Shown here: in pieces, positions 22,389 to 22,428 of the stretch | Numbering within the stretch: the stretch's first letter is position 1 | How the letters are laid out: each line of letters opens with the position of its first letter | From: Flavobacteriales bacterium UBA958 | GTDB lineage: Bacteria > Bacteroidota > Bacteroidia > Flavobacteriales_D > Crocinitomicaceae | Direction: 5' to 3' | Length of the DNA stretch: 22,428 nt | NCBI GenBank assembly: GCA_002293045.1 | Contig: DBCM01000059.1 | Coordinates: forward strand, 1 to 22,428 | The notes under the pieces: model-generated | Database searches by the model: none | What the model was told of the DNA's origin: nothing | What the model saw: only the letters and a program-made list of their open reading frames with translations | Position numbers and translations under genes: made by a program

Positions 22389-22428
22389 CTTTTAAAACGG
22401 TGGAAAAGCTTGCTTTTACATCGGGAAA

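Noticed and set aside
22389..22428. Possible second hairpin (AAAAGC/GCTTTT) after the tRNA terminator
   Set aside because: The arms are separated by only two bases, too short for a real loop, and the window ends before the context can be judged.

Overview
The window looks like chromosomal DNA from a member of the Bacteroidetes, probably a flavobacterium-like lineage. Three signs support this: two secreted proteins end in type IX secretion (T9SS type A) sorting domains; most gene starts have a Bacteroidetes -7 promoter box (TAnnTTTG) just upstream; and Shine-Dalgarno sequences are essentially absent. Base composition is moderately AT-rich and genes are packed tightly. I see no phage, transposon, CRISPR array or rRNA, and no gene-free stretch longer than about 300 bases.

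Layout. (1) 1-2762, minus: a three-gene unit fabG-hemB-hutH (fatty-acid synthesis, tetrapyrrole synthesis, histidine breakdown); hutH runs off the left edge. (2) 2838-6854, plus: APS kinase (cysC), a single-domain rhodanese, a DedA membrane protein, a DUF2459-like membrane-anchored protein, a secreted serine-hydrolase-like protein and murB. (3) 6851-9278, minus: ABC ATPase, ABC-2 permease and a LolA-like periplasmic protein, joined by 4-nt overlaps. (4) 9351-10874, plus: a T9SS-secreted protein, tail to tail with an unrecognised 437-residue secreted protein (10871-12184, minus), followed by a minus-strand short-chain dehydrogenase and a divergent SAM methyltransferase.

(5) 13851-20804, minus, is the most interesting part: a six-gene, near-gapless operon. 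It encodes an outer-membrane beta-barrel with a helical-repeat N-terminus, a cellulose-synthase-like processive GT2 with about seven membrane segments, glucose-1-phosphate cytidylyltransferase (rfbF), CDP-glucose 4,6-dehydratase (rfbG), an NAD-dependent sugar epimerase/reductase and a membrane-anchored GH26 glycosidase. The set resembles a synthase-dependent exopolysaccharide machine: make the precursor, polymerise and translocate, trim in the periplasm, export through the outer membrane. Its unusual point is the link to a CDP-6-deoxyhexose supply with no 3-dehydrase (RfbH) gene. I infer this reading from gene content and order; the polymer itself cannot be read from sequence.

(6) 20839-22428: a T9SS-secreted protein with seven ~30-residue repeats (minus), then tRNA-Ser(UGA) on the plus strand with a clear promoter and terminator.

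Three convergent gene pairs meet with a 4-nt overlap or a 5-nt gap, so there is no room for ordinary intergenic terminators. Several plus-strand genes have the -7 box only 3-8 nt before the ATG, which predicts leaderless or nearly leaderless mRNAs.
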